From: Bacillota bacterium
GTDB taxonomy: Bacteria > Bacillota > Clostridia > Lachnospirales > Lachnospiraceae
Direction: 5' to 3'
NCBI GenBank assembly: GCA_023391695.1
Contig: JAEWAK010000011.1
Coordinates: 1 to 64,000, forward strand
Length of the DNA: 64,000 nucleotides
In this document: positions 25,024 to 32,927 of the stretch, piece by piece
How the letters are laid out: each line of letters begins with the position of its first letter
Numbering within the stretch: the first letter of the stretch is position 1
Made by a program: the position numbers and the translations under genes
Notes under the pieces: generated by a model
The model's database searches: none
What the model was told of the DNA's origin: nothing
Seen by the model: the letters and a program-made list of their open reading frames with translations, nothing else

Positions 25024-26118
25024 ATGGAGGGAAGCCTCCTTGCTTATGAACGGATAGCGGTTGTTTACCGCATTGCCGGAATTGCCCTGCTGTATATACT
25101 GTGGGCTGTGACCGGAAGGAATATGGCGGGTATGTTCCTACTTTTGTTTCTGGTGATTCTGATGTTGTTTCGCTGGCGCTTTCCTAAACTGATATGGACT
25201 TTGCTCCTTGACCAGCTTGCAGTAATTGCAGCAGCCGCCATGTGGGAAAACGGCGCTTATGCCCTGAGTCTTGGCGTATTTGAGGTGATATATGCAGGGT
25301 GTCCGATTCTGCTCCTGCCCGCCATTTTCTACCTGGTGTTTTACCGGCAGGAAATTTTCCTGGGAGTACTGCTGGTCCAGGGAATATTTACGGGGCTCGC
25401 CTTGTATGGCTGGCGCAGGCAGCAGCAGTCCCTGCTAAAGAGGATGGACAGTGACAGTAAACGGTATTATAAACTGGAGGATTTAAAGCAGGAGCTGCTT
25501 GCTGCCAATATACAAGTGGCAAAAATGGCTGAGCTTTCGGAGCGCAGCCGTATTGCCCGTGAAATCCACGATAACGCCGGGCATGAAATCGTAGCTGCCT
25601 ATATGTCGCTGCAGACCGTCCAGGAGCTGTTAAAAATGGATACCGCCCAGGCGGAAGAACTATTTTTGGAAGCCTTGGAAAGCCTGGAAGCCGGTATCCG
25701 GAAAATACGCGAAGCGGTACACAATCTTGCACCTCTTGCCGATATGGGAGTGGACGCTCTCCACAGGCTCTGTGAGGGATTTACTTATTGCCCTGTGGAA
25801 TTTAAGGTGTATGGCGACCTTTTTCGGGTCCCCGTCTATCTGTGGATGATTCTGGAAGTCTGTCTTAAGGAGTCCCTCACCAATATCCTGCGCCACTCAG
25901 CTGCAGAAAGTGTTAAGGTATCATTAGACATTACAAACCATATCGTCCGGTTATGCGTAGAAAATGATGGAACCGGAAAAAGTGCCGCATCCTTCGGGAT
26001 CGGGCTTCGTAACTTAAGACAGCGGGCAGGGGCTGTCGGCGGGAATATTTCAGTGGATGATAAGGACGGATTTCGTCTTGTATGTGTACTGCCAATTCAG
26101 ACAGAAGGGAGTTTTTGA
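25024..26118 (+). CDS. Sensor histidine kinase, NarL-type partner (HisKA_3)
   Basis: 364-aa kinase. Several N-terminal membrane helices (about residues 10-130) are followed by a short coiled coil, the HisKA_3 box SRIAREIHDNAGHEI with the phospho-accepting His near residue 187, and an ATPase domain with GIGLRNLRQRAGAVGG. There is almost no extracellular loop, the layout of intramembrane-sensing kinases that watch membrane stress. ATG 25024 is chosen over a GTG three codons upstream because AAGGCGG fits it better. It pairs with the regulator 1 nt downstream. Confidence 0.87.
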   Translation: MEGSLLAYERIAVVYRIAGIALLYILWAVTGRNMAGMFLLLFLVILMLFRWRFPKLIWTLLLDQLAVIAAAAMWENGAYALSLGVFEVIYAGCPILLLPAIFYLVFYRQEIFLGVLLVQGIFTGLALYGWRRQQQSLLKRMDSDSKRYYKLEDLKQELLAANIQVAKMAELSERSRIAREIHDNAGHEIVAAYMSLQTVQELLKMDTAQAEELFLEALESLEAGIRKIREAVHNLAPLADMGVDALHRLCEGFTYCPVEFKVYGDLFRVPVYLWMILEVCLKESLTNILRHSAAESVKVSLDITNHIVRLCVENDGTGKSAASFGIGLRNLRQRAGAVGGNISVDDKDGFRLVCVLPIQTEGSF

Positions 26119-26119
26119 T

Positions 26120-26734
26120 ATGAATATCATCATTGCGGATGACGATCCGCTGATCTGTAAAAGCCTTACTATTCTGCTGTCAAAGGAAGCTGATATCCGG
26201 GTGTTGGGAACAGCAAATAACGGGGAGCAGGCAGTCCGGTTATGCGAACAGGATCCTCCCGACCTTATACTGATGGACATTCGGATGCCGGATGTGGACG
26301 GCATTCAGGCAACCCGGCTGATTAAGAAGAGGTTTCCTAAGATCCGGATAATGATGCTGACCACCTTCCAGGATAAGCCCAACATACAGATGGCACTTAA
26401 AGCAGGAGCGGAAGGATATCTGCTGAAAACCGATAAAATAGCGGATATTGCAGGAAAACTCCGTATGCTTTATGAAGGAACCGCAGTTCTTGACAGCGGA
26501 GTATTAAAAACCCTGACGGCCCCACCTGTCTCCTCTTTTGAAAAACTGACTCCCCGTGAAAAGGATGTATTTGACCTTGTTACTCAGGGTTTAACCAACA
26601 AGGAAATAGCTTCCCAGCTTTTCTTAGGAGAAGGCACGGTACGCAATGTATTATCCGTCGTTATGGACAAACTGAATGTGAAAAACCGGACACAGCTTAG
26701 CCTGATTGCAATGGGAAAGCAGGACGAGAGGTGA
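26120..26734 (+). CDS. Response regulator, NarL/FixJ family
   Basis: 204-aa regulator with a receiver domain (DDD at residues 7-9, phospho-Asp in LILMDIRMPD) and a C-terminal LuxR-type helix-turn-helix (LTPREKDVFDLVTQGLTNKEIA). ATG 26120 follows the kinase stop directly, with GGGAG 8 nt upstream. It likely controls its own ABC exporter operon, as in exporter systems that respond to envelope stress. Confidence 0.9.
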   Translation: MNIIIADDDPLICKSLTILLSKEADIRVLGTANNGEQAVRLCEQDPPDLILMDIRMPDVDGIQATRLIKKRFPKIRIMMLTTFQDKPNIQMALKAGAEGYLLKTDKIADIAGKLRMLYEGTAVLDSGVLKTLTAPPVSSFEKLTPREKDVFDLVTQGLTNKEIASQLFLGEGTVRNVLSVVMDKLNVKNRTQLSLIAMGKQDER

Positions 26735-26739
26735 TGTTT

Positions 26740-26808
26740 TACAGGTAATGCAATAATTAAACTATTTTGGGGTTTTCTATGGTTCTTTCATTTATTACAT
26801 TACCTGTA
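26740..26808. repeat. Inverted repeat at convergent gene ends
   Basis: TACAGGTAATG (26740-26750) is mirrored by CATTACCTGTA (26798-26808), the second arm lying inside the 3' end of the cupin gene. The 47-nt loop makes a classic terminator unlikely; the arms could fold in either convergent transcript. Confidence 0.35.
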
Positions 26809-27116
26809 TTTAAAGTAGTCTTTGGTTCGATAAGCATTACATGAACTTCTTCTTTGGCAACAGGCATATGTTTAACACCTTTGGGGATTACGATGCATTC
26901 ACCTTCATGGAGGTTTACATCCTTCTCTTGGAATTTAATTGTCAATTCTCCCTTAAGTACATAAAACATTTCATCTTCATTTTCATGGGTATGCCACAAA
27001 AAATCACCTTTTAATTTAGCTAATTTTACGTAGGATTCATTAACTTCACCGATAATTCTGGGGCTCCAGTATTCGTTAAAAAAGCTGAATTTTTCTTCTA
27101 AATTAATTTTATCCAT
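26757..27116 (-). CDS. Cupin domain protein
   Basis: 119-aa single-domain cupin. Motif 1 carries the metal ligands in WHTHENEDEMFYVLKGE (residues ~33-49), and motif 2 is GECIVIPKGVKHMPVA. Such proteins bind a divalent metal and either sense or modify small molecules; no function can be assigned. It is transcribed convergently to the exporter operon. Confidence 0.85.
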   Translation of the reverse strand: MDKINLEEKFSFFNEYWSPRIIGEVNESYVKLAKLKGDFLWHTHENEDEMFYVLKGELTIKFQEKDVNLHEGECIVIPKGVKHMPVAKEEVHVMLIEPKTTLNTGNVINERTIENPKIV

Positions 27117-27298
27117 TTAATAACCTCCAATTTTTGCTCTGCTATGGTATTTTTGGAAGAGTTTCCGGGATGTAAGCTTAGAGAAAACATCTACATCTCC
27201 TTTGGAAGAAATTATACAATTACTATGTTTCTAAATCAACAAAAAGTTAGATTTCAGGTATTTTTATTTTTTCAATTTTCCGGTAAGGAAATTTTTGG

Positions 27299-27360
27299 TA
27301 TAATAGAGTTAATTAAAACCATCCGGCCATAAGAATTAACGGGCTGGATATATTTGTTTT
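27299..27360 (+). promoter_or_regulatory. Promoter-proximal attenuator-like element
   Basis: A TATAAT box (27299-27304) is followed within 20 nt by the hairpin ATCCGGCC/GGGCTGGAT (27321-27349) and a run ending in TTTTTTT. GTTAATT before the hairpin can also pair with AATTAAC in its loop. It sits about 80 nt before the sigma factor gene and could make a short terminated RNA. Apart from this and A/T runs, the 320-nt gap 27117-27436 shows nothing clear. Confidence 0.4.
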
Positions 27361-27436
27361 TTTAAAAAAAATTTTTTAAACACTTTATCACTCTTATTCG
27401 TTTTATAATTGTATAAACCAAGAGAGGGGCAGGGAA

Positions 27437-27907
27437 ATGATAGATAAACTATATCAGGACTATTATAATAAACTTTTATGGTTTTGCATAAGCCTCTCCG
27501 GCAATACAGCTATGGCTGAAGATGTTGTGCAGGATACCTTTATGCGCGCATTGGAAAATGCACCCGTCTTCAATGAGTTGAATGAAGCACAAAGCCGTTC
27601 CTGGTTATACAAAACAGCGAAAAATATCTTTATTGATAAGGTCCGCAGGAACAAAAAAGAACCTGCTCCGAAGGAAGAACCTGTCACGGAAGACGATTTA
27701 AGCGAAATTATTGTCAGAATGCTGTGCAATCAATTGCCGGGGGAAGAAGGTACGTTATTTTGGATGAGATACATGGATGGGTATAATTCCCATGAACTGG
27801 GTGAAATGTTTAACCTATCGCCGTCCACCATTCGTTCCAAGCTGTCGTCAGCCAGAAAGAAAATGTCAAAGATGTATTTTCAATCAATTAGTAAAGGAGA
27901 ATTGTAA
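27437..27907 (+). CDS. RNA polymerase sigma factor, ECF-type
   Basis: 156-aa sigma-70 family factor with only regions 2 and 4. Region 2 shows the DVVQDTFMRA core-binding segment (~29-38) and the promoter-melting WLYKTAKNIFID helix; region 4 shows LGEMFNLSPSTIRSKLSSARKKM. Its stop touches the next gene, whose start follows with no gap, so the two are translationally coupled. The partner is not a recognisable membrane anti-sigma factor. Confidence 0.88.
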   Translation: MIDKLYQDYYNKLLWFCISLSGNTAMAEDVVQDTFMRALENAPVFNELNEAQSRSWLYKTAKNIFIDKVRRNKKEPAPKEEPVTEDDLSEIIVRMLCNQLPGEEGTLFWMRYMDGYNSHELGEMFNLSPSTIRSKLSSARKKMSKMYFQSISKGEL

Positions 27908-29122
27908 ATGGATAAGAAAAAGCTGGTTGCAAACGCAACCATATGTGATGCAAGAAATGTAAGTGAAAATGTATTGGACCAATATGAAAGTATAGCAATT
28001 AACGCTGCTTTAATGCTGGTTTCCGAAGAGGCGAAAGAGTTACTGGCAAAGCATGATGTTAATATTAATGCGGCGGATATTCTGGAAGTATCAAAAGATG
28101 CGGAAGTCATTGCAGAAAATGGCAGGTACGAATTAAATGCCGGAACATTATTTAATAAAGAAGTGGTATTGGTAGTGAACGGCTCCTTATGTTTACAAAA
28201 AGACGTATCACCGGAGACGATCGAGCGGATTCATAAAATTATTGTAAACGGCTCTGTTGAGTATCCTGATACCCTGGCTGGGAAGATGCCTTCCATAAAA
28301 GTTAATGGTTCTATTGTAACATATCCGGGTGATGCAGTCAGACTAAAGAAACGGTTTATTTTGGATAAGAGTTTCATTTTGAGAGCAAAGGATACCAGGT
28401 ACTACGCTCACGATTCGGTTATTATTACGGATGAAACGCTGGATATTGATGCTTTATTGAAAAAAGGCGCATCTTTTATAACCGGGAAGGCAGTCATAGC
28501 AGAAAAGATTTTTGAGTCAGCCGTTTCACTGTTTGATGAGAAGTCTGATATAAAAATGATTCCGGAAGGTTATGTGTATATGCAGGGATGTACCCTTACC
28601 AATGCTTTGGTCAGCAAAAACGGCGGCCGTATATGGATTGATGGTAACTTAAAAATCGATAATGAAAGTGAAAAGGCCCTTCATGATCTGGAATCGGCTG
28701 TCATAGAGGGCAGTATTATAACCAGCAGGAAATATGAGAAGATTATTTTAAGTAAGGATATCCGGTATTCCGATATTCAGTTCGTCAGGGAAAAAGTGTT
28801 GGAAGATAAAGGAATTATTAAAGTTGATATGAGGATGTTGAACAAGTATGAAGGCGGAATAACCATAATTGACTGTGGCATTGTTAATATTGATGAGGAG
28901 GCCACACCGGATGTCCTTGAAGAAAAATTGGAAATCGTCGAATGCGGCCTGGTTAATTGTTATCCGGATCAGAGAGGGGCAGTTGAGCTGATTTCACGGG
29001 ATTGCGGGAAAATTGACAGTTCGGGGAAAATGACATCGGATGAGGTTAAGGATATAATTTCAGGCATGGGCTTTTTTGATAAAGATACCAAGGTAATAAA
29101 TGCGACTAATTACTGCATGTAG
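27908..29122 (+). CDS. Repetitive protein cotranscribed with ECF sigma factor, unknown function
   Basis: 404-aa soluble-looking protein with no signal peptide or membrane helix. The centre contains recurring short beta-type repeats around VVNGSLCL, IVNGSVEY and KVNGSIVT, spaced about 30 residues apart, and later GCTLTNALV, DGNLKI, EGSIITS, CGIVNI and CGLVNC. This looks like a beta-solenoid of the kind seen in polymer-forming bactofilins; that is inference. The N-terminal 70 residues are helical and charged and might contact the sigma factor. I do not recognise a characterised family. Confidence 0.7.
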   Translation: MDKKKLVANATICDARNVSENVLDQYESIAINAALMLVSEEAKELLAKHDVNINAADILEVSKDAEVIAENGRYELNAGTLFNKEVVLVVNGSLCLQKDVSPETIERIHKIIVNGSVEYPDTLAGKMPSIKVNGSIVTYPGDAVRLKKRFILDKSFILRAKDTRYYAHDSVIITDETLDIDALLKKGASFITGKAVIAEKIFESAVSLFDEKSDIKMIPEGYVYMQGCTLTNALVSKNGGRIWIDGNLKIDNESEKALHDLESAVIEGSIITSRKYEKIILSKDIRYSDIQFVREKVLEDKGIIKVDMRMLNKYEGGITIIDCGIVNIDEEATPDVLEEKLEIVECGLVNCYPDQRGAVELISRDCGKIDSSGKMTSDEVKDIISGMGFFDKDTKVINATNYCM

Positions 29123-29130
29123 CAGTATTG

Positions 29131-29162
29131 TTTTGACCTGCGTGAAGTAGTTTTGACCTGCG
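29131..29162 (+). repeat. Direct repeat TTTTGACCTGCG x2
   Basis: TTTTGACCTGCG occurs at 29131-29142 and 29151-29162, 20 bp apart, in the 3' untranslated region after the repetitive protein gene. Spacing of two helical turns suits a protein-binding site, but no promoter is nearby. Confidence 0.4.
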
Positions 29163-29208
29163 CTGAAATAGAAGCATAGGTGTGAATAAATCGAAGGGAT
29201 AAAAAACG

Positions 29209-29251
29209 AATAGGATTTGGCGTGTAATCGTTTGTTACGCCAAATCCTATT
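29209..29251. terminator. Strong terminator after sigma-factor operon
   Basis: AATAGGATTTGGCGTGTAA pairs almost perfectly with TTACGCCAAATCCTATT. The stem is long and AT-rich at its base, between the plus-strand sigma operon and the minus-strand CNNM gene. Confidence 0.75.
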
Positions 29252-29375
29252 ATTGGTGTTCAGAAAGGCAATTCTGCAACAGCCCTGGGAAATATGTTGG
29301 GAAAACTTTAGCTTTATGTTATACAACCTGTCCGTAAACAGATAAATTTACAGCCCGGCCTGATTAAATGCCTTA

Positions 29376-30716
29376 TTAGTCGGTAACCAGATTTTGATTA
29401 TCGGCATCCGCTAAATAAACCACAGCGCTTTCAAGCCTTCGTTCTTTAATCTTCGTAACCTTGATGACTAATCCGTATTCTTCCAGTTCCGGCGTACTGT
29501 CATCACTTGGAATACTGCCTAAAAGTCCAAAGACCATTCCGCCAAAGGTATCATAATCCTCGTCGGGAAGAGCTACCCCTAGGGCAAGGGAAACTTCATC
29601 AAGGGGAGCAGTACCCTGTATAGTCCAGGTTTTCGAATCAATACGTTCAATCAATGGTTTTTCTACGGGGACAGTAATATCATCTTCCAGATCTCCAACC
29701 AATTGTTCCAACAAATCATTCATTGTTATAATTCCGCTCATGCCGCCATATTCATCAACAACGACGGCAAAATGGTTACGGGCAATTTTCATATTCCGGA
29801 ATAATACATCCGCACGGACTGTTTCCGGAACAAAATAAGCGTCCTGTACCGCATGTTTCATTACATCCTCACGGTTTTTTGCCGCAAGCCGGAAATAGTC
29901 TTTGGCGTATAAAATACCGATTATATTGTCAGGACTGTCTGAACAGATCGGATAGATGGAATGTTTACTTTCATTTATAGTTTGGGACCACTGTTCATCG
30001 GTTTCATCAAGCCATAACATTGAAACCTCCGTACGGTGGGTCATAATTTCACCTGCTGAAGTATCATCAAATTCAAATATGTTTTGTATCATATTTTTTT
30101 CATCTGCCTGAATGGTGCCATTTTCTTTACCTGCATCCAATAGCATGCGTATTTCTTCTTCCGCATTTTCGTTTTCTTCGCTGTTGGGGTCAATGCCAAA
30201 CAAGCGTAACAGGCCGTTCGCGGATACGGTAAAAAACCAGACGGCAGGAGCAAATATTTTAGACAGCGCATAGATCAGCCTGGACATACCAAGTGCCAGT
30301 TTTTCTGCATTTTTCATTGCGATTCTTTTTGGAATTAATTCGCCAAGAAGGACTGTAAAATAAGTTAAAATTACGGTTATGATCGCTACTGATATTGCAC
30401 CAAGTATAGAAGCTGGAATATTTATACCCAGTTTTATAAACAATTTCGTCAGTCTGTCCGAAAAGTTTTCCGAAGCAACCGCACTGCTTAAAAGATTAAC
30501 TAAGGTAATGCCTACCTGTATTGTCGCAAGGAAACGCGCGGGCTGTTCGGTAAGTTTTGTGAGCCTGACGGCACGCTTATCACCGGCGGCGGAAAGTTTT
30601 GCAAGCTTATTGTCATTCATTGTAATAACCGCGATTTCCGCACAGGCAAAAATAGCATTCAGCAGTATGAATATAAGTTGCAATAAAAGTAGCCAAACTA
30701 AATTATCTTCTGACAA
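29376..30716 (-). CDS. CNNM/CorC (HlyC/CorC) family transporter
   Basis: 446-aa protein with the family order: DUF21 membrane domain (three to four helices within residues ~1-180), a pair of CBS domains (about 205-330, with TEVSMLWLD, YPICSD and NHFAVVVDEYGGMSG) and a C-terminal CorC_HlyC domain (~345-430). CNNM/CorC proteins transport Mg2+; Bacillus MpfA and Staphylococcus MpfA act as Mg2+ exporters. The start is TTG 30716 with AGGAGG 9 nt upstream. A long structured leader with its own short ORF precedes it and probably sets expression in response to Mg2+ or translation status. Confidence 0.9.
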   Translation of the reverse strand: MSEDNLVWLLLLQLIFILLNAIFACAEIAVITMNDNKLAKLSAAGDKRAVRLTKLTEQPARFLATIQVGITLVNLLSSAVASENFSDRLTKLFIKLGINIPASILGAISVAIITVILTYFTVLLGELIPKRIAMKNAEKLALGMSRLIYALSKIFAPAVWFFTVSANGLLRLFGIDPNSEENENAEEEIRMLLDAGKENGTIQADEKNMIQNIFEFDDTSAGEIMTHRTEVSMLWLDETDEQWSQTINESKHSIYPICSDSPDNIIGILYAKDYFRLAAKNREDVMKHAVQDAYFVPETVRADVLFRNMKIARNHFAVVVDEYGGMSGIITMNDLLEQLVGDLEDDITVPVEKPLIERIDSKTWTIQGTAPLDEVSLALGVALPDEDYDTFGGMVFGLLGSIPSDDSTPELEEYGLVIKVTKIKERRLESAVVYLADADNQNLVTD

Positions 30717-30867
30717 AAGAATAACCTCCTAAATATTGTAGTTTTATGTGAAGCTTCTGTTTTATGTAACCGCAAATAAATTAATGATATCTTACATAAT
30801 TAATTGCAGATAACCTGAAACAATCAGCCTTTCACCGTATAATGGATTGTTGTAACTTAAAATTAAT

Positions 30868-30922
30868 AAAAAAAGCACATTACAAAAAAAACAATACATG
30901 ATTGTTCTTAAGTTATGTGCTT
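30868..30922 (-). terminator. Nested intrinsic terminators in CNNM leader
   Basis: On the minus strand the outer stem AAGCACAT/ATGTGCTT (30922-30915 with 30880-30873) is followed by TTTTT. It encloses AACAAT-CATGT-ATTGTT, itself followed by a T run. The outer left arm overlaps the last codons of the leader ORF, so a translating ribosome would prevent the outer stem. Confidence 0.7.
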
Positions 30923-31009
30923 ATAATTTTTATATTTATGATTATTATTTATAATAAAAAAGTTTATAATAAAAAAGCATCGTCGCTCAGGTTCCGGAGA
31001 ATCGTCCAA
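30908..31009 (-). CDS. Leader peptide ORF (33 codons) upstream of CNNM gene
   Basis: TTG 31009 follows AGGTG at 7 nt and about 24 nt after the expected transcription start. The peptide begins (M)DDSPEPERRC, with alternating acidic and proline codons, then turns hydrophobic (FFIINFFIIN) and ends at 30908 inside the left arm of the leader terminator. Acidic/proline starts cause intrinsic ribosome destabilisation in the E. coli/Salmonella MgtL leader, which senses low Mg2+. Because the CNNM gene downstream is a Mg2+ transporter family, a parallel role is likely. The ORF can be extended upstream in frame, but the promoter lies inside that extension. Confidence 0.55.
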   Translation of the reverse strand: MDDSPEPERRCFFIINFFIINNNHKYKNYKHIT

Positions 31010-31039
31010 TTCTATACACCTATCCTTTCTTAATGATAG

Positions 31040-31068
31040 ATTATAGCAAAACTGTAAAACTATGTCAA
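31040..31068 (-). promoter_or_regulatory. Consensus promoter for CNNM leader
   Basis: TTGACA (31068-31063) and TATAAT (31045-31040) are both perfect and are spaced by 17 bp on the minus strand. The promoter lies 324 nt before the CNNM start, so it defines a long 5' leader. The rest of the gap 31069-31260 holds nothing I can identify. Confidence 0.85.
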
Positions 31069-31260
31069 GCCTTGTTTTCATCAGTCCACAGGATAAAAGC
31101 ATGTATAAACCCATGAAAGAATATCTTTCTCGTAGGTAAGGAATCTCTATGATATGCATGATAGAAGGGTTAAAGAAGTTGAAATGAAAGAAGATCCTTA
31201 GGAAAATTGTTGATAGCTATAATTTTGGCTATTGACATTCAGGATATGAACCTGTAAAAT

Positions 31261-31290
31261 TAGAATGAACATTCTAGAATGATCGTTCTG
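31261..31290 (+). promoter_or_regulatory. Tandem operator palindromes for TetR regulator
   Basis: AGAATGAACATTCT and AGAATGATCGTTCT lie back to back, each a near-perfect palindrome with AGAAT/ATTCT-type arms, about 60 nt before the TetR gene. This is a typical autoregulatory site. Confidence 0.55.
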
Positions 31291-31352
31291 TTTTAATTTT
31301 TAATATAATGGGTTTTTGTTATTGGCAATATAAATTTCAGGAGATAGAAGAC

Positions 31353-32018
31353 ATGTTTAATCATTACAAAAAGGTACAACGGACAATACTCGAAACAACC
31401 CTGCGCCTGCTTACCGACTACGACCTGCAGGCAACATCCATGGCGATGATTTCCAAAGAATCCGGCATTTCCATTGGGAGTATTTATCATCATTTTTCCA
31501 GTAAAGAAGAGATTATTAATGAACTATACCGGGGGATTGCTGCATTTCAAACGGATCTTGTATTGAAGGACTATTTTACCGATATTCCCATCCGGGAGCG
31601 TTTTGAGACTGCCTGGAGAAGAGTGTTTGAAACTGGTATGGATTATCCGGATGCCTTCCGGTTCCTGGAGCAATATTCCCTTTCCCCGTATATATACGAA
31701 GAGTCCAAACAGGAAGCGTTTGAAACGAACTGGTGCAAAACACTGGCTGATTTATATAATGAGGCTGCTTTGAAAGGTTTATTCATCGGAATGAATCCAA
31801 GACTTATGGTTCAGATGCATTACGGTAATGCCGTTTTTCTTGTCAAAGCCTATCTGCAGAATAATCTTGACCTTAATACGGTGGTGATCCGGTCGGTAAT
31901 AGGCACATTCTGGAATTCGGTCAGTACGGCAAAGGGATTTGGGACCTTGTCCATAAATATATCCGAAAGTATTGAAGATACGGATACAAAAGAATCCTTT
32001 CAATTGTTTTGGGATTAA
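31353..32018 (+). CDS. TetR/AcrR family regulator
   Basis: 221-aa regulator. The N-terminal helix-turn-helix (residues ~7-50) reads TSMAMISKESGISIGSIYHHFSSKEEII, classic for the family; the C-terminal ligand-binding domain is diverse. ATG 31353 has AGGAG 9 nt upstream; an in-frame ATG at 31308 lacks a ribosome site. Paired palindromes lie upstream. No transporter or enzyme gene is adjacent, so its target is either itself or elsewhere. Confidence 0.88.
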   Translation: MFNHYKKVQRTILETTLRLLTDYDLQATSMAMISKESGISIGSIYHHFSSKEEIINELYRGIAAFQTDLVLKDYFTDIPIRERFETAWRRVFETGMDYPDAFRFLEQYSLSPYIYEESKQEAFETNWCKTLADLYNEAALKGLFIGMNPRLMVQMHYGNAVFLVKAYLQNNLDLNTVVIRSVIGTFWNSVSTAKGFGTLSINISESIEDTDTKESFQLFWD

Positions 32019-32220
32019 TGATAATTATCAATCCAAAACCGGAATATATAGATATTTATTTTATCATTAGAAAAAAAGATGTCACGCATTGAGAATATCA
32101 CATTGCCGCAGCGGCTTGCAGGTAAGAACTGGATGAATTATATAAAGCTATATGGCATAAATTAGTATAGCATACCCATGATGCGATGCATCCTATGCGT
32201 TTGCATGGGGAGGGGGAGTA

Positions 32221-32808
32221 ATGTCCGATTCAAATGTTACTAAGCTGGCGCTTGCAAATTCTTTAAAAAATCTGATGGCAAAAAGGCCCTTTGGCAGGAT
32301 TTGTGTAAGTGATATTGCCGGTGATTGCGGTCTCACAAGGCAGGCTTTTTACTATCATTTCAAGGACAAATATGATCTTATGAACTGGATCTACGAAACG
32401 GAGACAGCTCGTTTTATAAGAATTAATAAGGATATGGGACACTGTATGGACGGTTTAAGGGATTTATGTGATTATATGCGGCAAAATAAGACGTTTTATG
32501 CAAATGCGCTGAATACCACAGGGCAGAATTCCTTTCAGGAATATCTCCATGAGTCTATCTTTCATATTGTAATCAGTGGAGCAGGGAGTATAGATAATAC
32601 CGAATCAGAAGAAAAATGGAGCTTTTATGCGGAAGCCATAGCCGTTATTTTTGTGGGACTGACGGTACGCTGGGCAAACAATGGCATGAAAGAAGATCCG
32701 GTTGAGTACATAGGAAAACTAAGAAGCTTATTTGACGGCAGCCTGTTTCATGCCTTGGAAAAGCAGTGCATGAATATTTTAAGTCAGAATTTGAACGTAA
32801 CACAATAA
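32221..32808 (+). CDS. TetR family regulator, DhaS-like
   Basis: 195-aa regulator with an N-terminal helix-turn-helix (RPFGRICVSDIAGDCGLTRQAFYYHFKDKYDL, about 19-50) and the C-terminal domain typical of DhaS-like TetR proteins. GGAGGGGGAG precedes the ATG. It lies 119 nt upstream of, and co-directional with, a radical SAM gene, and both the intervening terminator stem and the radical SAM promoter carry AGTGT half-sites, so that gene is its likely target. Confidence 0.85.
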   Translation: MSDSNVTKLALANSLKNLMAKRPFGRICVSDIAGDCGLTRQAFYYHFKDKYDLMNWIYETETARFIRINKDMGHCMDGLRDLCDYMRQNKTFYANALNTTGQNSFQEYLHESIFHIVISGAGSIDNTESEEKWSFYAEAIAVIFVGLTVRWANNGMKEDPVEYIGKLRSLFDGSLFHALEKQCMNILSQNLNVTQ

Positions 32809-32823
32809 AAATCTTACAGATGT

Positions 32824-32858
32824 ATGCAAGTGTAAAGTTTTTTTACACTTGCATTTTC
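32824..32858 (+). terminator. Terminator after TetR gene
   Basis: ATGCAAGTGTAAA pairs with TTTACACTTGCAT, followed by TTTTCTG. The stem contains AGTGT and ACACT arms also found at 32883. Confidence 0.75.
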
Positions 32859-32882
32859 TGTCTAGTTACATTCTGCCGGTAA

Positions 32883-32893
32883 AGTGTTACACT
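32883..32893 (+). promoter_or_regulatory. AGTGT-T-ACACT operator
   Basis: A perfect 11-bp palindrome 35 nt before the radical SAM start repeats the half-sites seen in the preceding terminator stem. It is a candidate TetR binding site. Confidence 0.45.
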
Positions 32894-32927
32894 GCAATAT
32901 AGACGATTTATTATTCAGAGGTAATAT

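Noticed and set aside
27144..27332. 62-codon plus-strand frame upstream of the sigma factor
   Set aside because: No ribosome site, biased to Phe/Ile from AT-rich DNA, and it overlaps the attenuator-like element.
30908..31159. 83-codon version of the CNNM leader ORF
   Set aside because: A perfect promoter lies inside its first half, so the transcript cannot contain the longer start; only the last 33 codons are likely.
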